DNA from: Campylorhamphus procurvoides | Lineage: Eukaryota > Chordata > Aves > Passeriformes > Dendrocolaptidae | DNA length: 64,000 nucleotides | Assembly (NCBI GenBank): GCA_013396655.1 | Contig: WBMV01002647.1 | Coordinates: 191,414-255,413, forward strand | Direction of reading: 5' to 3' | Shown here: one piece after another, positions 59,936 to 64,000 of the stretch | Layout of the letters: each line of letters opens with the position of its first letter | Position numbering within the stretch: the stretch's first letter is position 1 | Notes under the pieces: model-generated | What the model saw: the letters and a program-made list of their open reading frames with translations, nothing else | The model's database searches: none | Told to the model about the DNA's origin: nothing | Program-made: the position numbers and the translations under genes

Positions 59936-60590
59936 GATTTTTTTTTCTCACCACAAATATTTTTGTTAATGAAATTACTTTCTGGTATTATGGTGTTTCT
60001 TTTGCCCTGTGTAAGAATTGTTTATAATCAGAGAAACTGTAATCATTCCATCCTACTAATATGTAAGAAATACCTATTAATCTAGTAATTTACCAAATAA
60101 CAACTAACATAAACTTTAGTGCCTGCAAAGTGTTATCCATTTAGCAAGGTGACCTCTTTACATACACATTCCCCAGGAATTATTTAAAAATAAAATGTAC
60201 CAATAAAATTATTTTTTCCCCACTCTTGCTAAACATTTCTTATGATCAAGGTTTTTTTTTCATTAAAAGTCAGTAGCTGTCTTTATATAAAAAGTACATT
60301 TTCATACTGACAACTGTACCTCTTCTGTGCATCACTTTCCTTTTTTTCTTTTATCATTCCCTCTTGTGACTCTGCAATGTCTTCATTAGCAAGTACTAAA
60401 TCACATCAGAGGAGTTAATATTTGGGAAATATCATAGTGTTAAGTGTCATACTTCTAACACAATCTGACATAGAGCAGGATTGTTTAATCAACTTTCTAG
60501 TGATACATCATTCATAGATGGGGAGCTGTCCTATAACAGTACATGGAAATAAGAAAATTAAATATTGTATGCAGACTTGAAACTTTAAGT
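59936..60590. other. Gene-free AT-rich stretch between CR1 fragments
   Basis: No gene. It may separate two pieces of one antisense CR1, but the pieces are too diverged to be sure. Confidence 0.5.
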
Positions 60591-60594
60591 TCAT

Positions 60595-61445
60595 TGGAGA
60601 ATTGAGAATTCCTCTGCTTCCTCCCATGAGGAAGCTATAGACTGCAATGAGGTCAACCCTCAGTTTCCTCTTCTCCATGATGAACCAGCCAAGTGACCTC
60701 AGCTGTTCTTCACAAGGCTTCCCCTCTAGATCCTTCACCATCTTCATGGCCCTCTTTGTATGCCCTCTAATAGCTTCACATCCTTCTTAAATTGTGGCAC
60801 CCAAAATTCCACACTTGACTTGAGGTGAGGCCACACCAGTGCAGAGCAGAGCAGGACAATCACCACCTTTGACGGGCTGGCAATGTTGTGTGTGATATAT
60901 TGGAGCTCACAGTTGACCCTCCTGGTTGCCAGGGCACACTGCCAACTCATATTCAATTTGCCATCAACCAGGACCCCCAGGTTCCTTTCCATGCACTGTT
61001 CTTCAGTGTCTTGTTCCCGTCTGTCCATACATCCAAAGTTGCCCCATCCCAGGTACAGAATTCAGCACTTGCCCTTGCTAAACTTCATACAGTTGGTGAT
61101 TGCTCAGTCCTCTAATTTGTCAGTGTCTCTCTGCCGGGCCTCTCTGCCCTCAAAAGAAGTCAACAGCCCCTCCCAATTTAGTGTCATCAGCAAATTTAGT
61201 ATGCCTTTGAGTCCTGCACTCAAGTCGTTCATGAAGATGTTAAAGAGAATTGGGACTAAAATGGATCCATGAGGAACTGCAGTAGTGACTGGCCACCAGC
61301 CCGATATAACCCCATTTACTACATTCCTTTGGTACCTGTAATCACAGTCAATGCAGTAAGCATTGAATTTGAAGGTGATTTGATGATCAACAACACAATG
61401 ATCACAATCAACAGCATCCCATCTCTTCTAGCAACAGCTGATGGG
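60595..61445 (-). mobile_element. CR1-type LINE fragment with part of the RT domain, antisense
   Basis: On the minus strand it encodes a decayed CR1 reverse transcriptase. The catalytic FADD motif reads at 61183-61194 within KFADDTKLG, followed by a WAL(A)TRRVNCELQYI-type region and the EEQLRSLGWF C-terminal segment also seen at 10100 and 37770. Stops and shifts separate the parts. This is the longest CR1 piece in the window. Confidence 0.88.
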
Positions 61446-62370
61446 TCCCAGTCCTGATAGTTGCTGATTAAACTGTGTCCTTCCAGCAAATGAAGACAGA
61501 TACTAGACCTGACAAATAGGACTTCTGAGGCACTCAGATTTTCAGTAATATCTTTTCTTCAGAGATCCAAGAAAGATTTTTGTAATCCTTCATTTCTTGG
61601 TGCATTTGTGTATTTTCTATTTATTTGTGAGGAAAAAAAGAATAATGCTACTGGCAGCAAATTCATATCTTAATGCAGTTTTGAAAAATTATTTTTTTTA
61701 GGTAAATAAAATCTTCTTAACTCTCCCTTTAGGTGCATGAATTGCACTGCATTGAACTAAACTATGTCCTGCAATGGCTTCCATACTAAAGTAAGTTTGA
61801 AATAACACCAATTGTTATTCAAAGACTGTACAAATACACAGCCTTCTGAAAATATGCATCTTTTAGCCACAAAGGCTTCACTCCTGATTGACTCCCAAAG
61901 GATGTATATGCACGGATTTGCAAAAGTACTCACCAACAGTAAAATTTCAAGTTAAACAATAAACATGGCTAGGAAGTTCCTGCTTCTGGATAGTTCTAGC
62001 ATTTTCTTTCCAGAATGTCTTGTCCTCTGTACACAAAACCTCAGAAAACTCAACTTCAAATTCAAAAGGCCCTTTTTCTAAGACTGTATCGCACTGTAGC
62101 TCAACAATGCTAAGACATTAAGAGGTTTCTGCCATGCTTCCTCTTAGAAATTGTCGTACCCGTAGCAAAGACAGATAAGCAAGATGTATGTTCCCATTTC
62201 AGCAGTTCAAGTTCCAGGCTAGTACCACTTCTTAAAGCTCTGTTGCAGATGTGTTTGCACAAATTTATGGGCACATTCTTCCATTATTGGCTGTGCAATG
62301 GAAATATGTAGCAGGGAGGTCAGGCAAACCACTAGAAATGGCAGCGACATAAAACACTGCCCCTCAGTGT
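61446..62370. other. Gene-free stretch
   Basis: AT-rich, no gene or repeat recognised. Confidence 0.55.
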
Positions 62371-62372
62371 GT

Positions 62373-62880
62373 TGAGGAACACATTCAGTGCAGGTAACTC
62401 AGTGTGCAGCTGCAGTGCCAGCTGGAGATTGAGGTCTGGGTGGCAGGAAATGGCCAGAGCCCCAGGCAAGAGCCTTGAACTGGTGTTGAGCCTTTGCATA
62501 ACAAAAAGCGGGAGACCTGTGGCACCAGTCAGGTGACTGGACACTCAGAGAAGACTCCAGACTATTGTGCCTGTAGGCTGTGAGGGTATAAAAGCCCATG
62601 TCCCTTCTTAGAGGCATCAACTCTAGCTTTTATTCTGTTGTTGCACCATGATTACATTATTTTAACGAGCCAGATGTCTGAGACTGCCCTGAGAAAACTA
62701 CGGTCACACTGGTACAGAAACCTTGTCTGATGTGAGAGGGTGGTGAGTGTAGGGAGTCAAGTCAGGTACCTGTTGGCTCACTGGAGCCACTTGCTGTGAA
62801 GGTGTCCTAGCTCAGGTGGTGCAAGTGTGACTGCCAGACTGGTTCCCCGATGGTCAGACAGGAAAGTTGCCTTAACCAAC
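62373..62880 (+). repeat. Interspersed repeat, copy B, LTR-like
   Basis: Same block order as 50435-50810. It also contains GGGTATAAAAGCCC (about 62583-62596), a TATA-box context, which suggests an LTR. It carries about 130 bp absent from copy A. Ends are not resolved. Confidence 0.6.
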
Positions 62881-63639
62881 CCACCAAGCACATCTGACAG
62901 GACTCTTAAGAGTGGCTGTGTCATAAGTACAGCTGTTTCATGACATACAGGCACAGAGCAACCTGTTGGTCAACCTGGTCTATACGTGATGGAAAGAAAC
63001 TTCATATTTAGCTTACTCTTGAAGAAAGTAAATTAAGATGCCATTTTTCACACTTTCAGTAGAAAGAATGTGAACTTTATTTGCCTTAATGTGGCCAGAA
63101 TGGGACTCTCCGTTACTGAGTCAGTAGGTGACTGGTACATGACTCTAGTACTAGATTAGTGCAGGGGGTACATAAGCATTTCTACCAAAATGTCAACACG
63201 TGTCCTTCTATGCTTTTGTGCCTTCTCGTGCATCTGGTCTCTCTGCTAGATCTGACCTGTGCCTCATGGGACTGACCAGCTGCTGCAGTGGTTTTTCCTG
63301 CCTTTGGCTATTGGTACAAGGGGCACCAAGTTCTGGCTCAGATCAAAGCAGGTCCTGTGGTTTTCTGCCCTCGTCCCTGAGGCAGAAATGGAGGGTGGGA
63401 AGTGACCACTTGTAGCTGACCTGGCCCTCACCCAGGATAACCTGTGTGCCTCAGATCCACTTAAAAGCACAGCCAACCCTTTGGTTTCCTTCGACTCTTG
63501 AACCTCAGCGCTGGTTCTTGAACAACCCCAAACATTTGAGCTTTGGCCAGGCACAGCCATACCCCAGAAGTGGGACAAGAAGGGCGGTAAGTGACCCGTA
63601 GTGAGCACCTCACAAGGCTGACAGTGCAGCCTGGCAGAT
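62881..63639. other. Stretch approaching the right-hand CpG island
   Basis: GC content rises towards the right. No supported gene. Overlapping open frames on both strands (63200-63608) lack signatures. Confidence 0.5.
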
Positions 63640-64000
63640 CTCAGGCAGGCTTTTGAAGGTGTCGGCGAGGCTGCAGAGCCCCCAGCCCAGGGGTGCAGTG
63701 GCAGGAAGCGGCAGGAGGCCAGGAAGGGTGGGCAGGCTGGCAGAGAGGACGGGAGGGCGGGCTGTCCCCGGCACCGCCCCCGGGCCCACCGCAGCTCCCC
63801 CTAGTGGCCGCGGCCGCCGTGCGTCCTGTGCCTCGTTGCGCCTGACGGTCCCCGCCCGTCCGCCAGGGGGCGGGGCCACCGCCTCATTTAAATATCCCCG
63901 TGGCTCATTTGCATGCGGCGGGGCTGTTCGGCCCTGCGATTGGTCGGCTGCGAGGCGCCCCCCCCGCCGCCGGCCCCTGAGCCCACGGGGGGGCGGGGCC
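63640..64000. promoter_or_regulatory. CpG island, probable promoter, cut by the window edge
   Basis: GC/CpG-dense with several GGGGCGGGGCC-type Sp1 sites. On the minus strand the order CCAAT (63939-63943), octamer ATGCAAAT (63907-63914) and TATA-like ATATTTAAAT (63886-63895) would direct transcription leftwards from about 63860. Direction is inference. No coding exon identified. Confidence 0.65.
63794..63873. promoter_or_regulatory. Two CTCF-like motifs in the right-hand CpG island
   Basis: Minus-strand CCACTAGGGGGAGC (63794-63807) fits the CTCF core fully. Plus-strand CCGCCAGGGGGCGG (63860-63873) fits with one mismatch. They are in opposite orientations, about 53 bp apart. Occupancy is inferred. 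Confidence 0.55.

Noticed and set aside
60744..61028. A 94-codon minus-strand open frame as a host gene
   Set aside because: It is part of a CR1 reverse transcriptase remnant.
1..64000. CRISPR arrays, bacterial operons, tRNA or rRNA genes
   Set aside because: No regularly spaced repeats of that kind, no bacterial gene organisation, and no cloverleaf or rRNA signature noticed. The composition is that of a vertebrate.

Overview
The window looks like a stretch of bird chromosome, most likely passerine. The signs are CR1-type LINE fragments, many class-III (ERVL-type) LTRs with 5-bp target duplications, a fairly AT-rich intergenic or intronic background, and two short CpG islands. I could not support any complete host protein-coding gene. 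The only long, family-recognisable coding sequence is retroviral. Layout: 1-12129 is non-genic DNA holding a 1163-bp solo LTR (5563-6725), part of another LTR ending at 9805, and a CR1 3' end (about 10100-10675). Positions 12135-27950 are one composite retroviral nest. The outer layer is an old ERVL-type provirus with 5-bp GATCC duplications on both sides, a decayed tRNA-Lys1,2-type primer site and remnants of gag, pro and pol. Three younger insertions sit inside it: a complete young provirus (13768-22053, 6-bp TGTAGG duplication) and two antisense solo LTRs (22432-22981; about 23127-23744). Positions 27956-34200 show no gene. 34210-34900 is a CpG island interrupted by a 41-base assembly gap. 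35324-63600 is non-genic sequence with CR1 fragments, three full-length antisense solo LTRs, a 103-bp miniature LTR and a second repeat family in two copies. 63640-64000 enters another CpG island with promoter-like motifs. The young provirus is the most informative object. Its two 585-bp LTRs differ at only 3 positions. It has an exact tRNA-Lys3 primer site, an open 702-codon gag, and a protease and a polymerase each reached by a -1 frameshift at an in-phase slippery heptamer, which is a betaretrovirus-like layout. Its env resembles alpharetroviral Env: an internal fusion loop between two cysteines, a CX6CC motif and an RPRR cleavage site. Pol carries two frameshifts, one nonsense codon, an Asp-to-Asn change at an integrase catalytic position and a lost zinc ligand. 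Env has a stop just after its signal peptide. By sequence this copy is defective. How the parts relate: LTR U3 sequences (three CCAAT-type boxes, a TATA box) would drive the transcript, and a leader splice donor with acceptors near the pol end would make env mRNA. A cluster of YY1-like motifs with neighbouring ETS-like motifs lies inside gag and may be a second regulatory module. Outside the retroviral nest the more notable non-coding signals are a (GAAACT)6 array that forms overlapping IRF/ISRE-like sites, two CTCF-like motifs and a CCAAT-octamer-TATA arrangement at the right edge.
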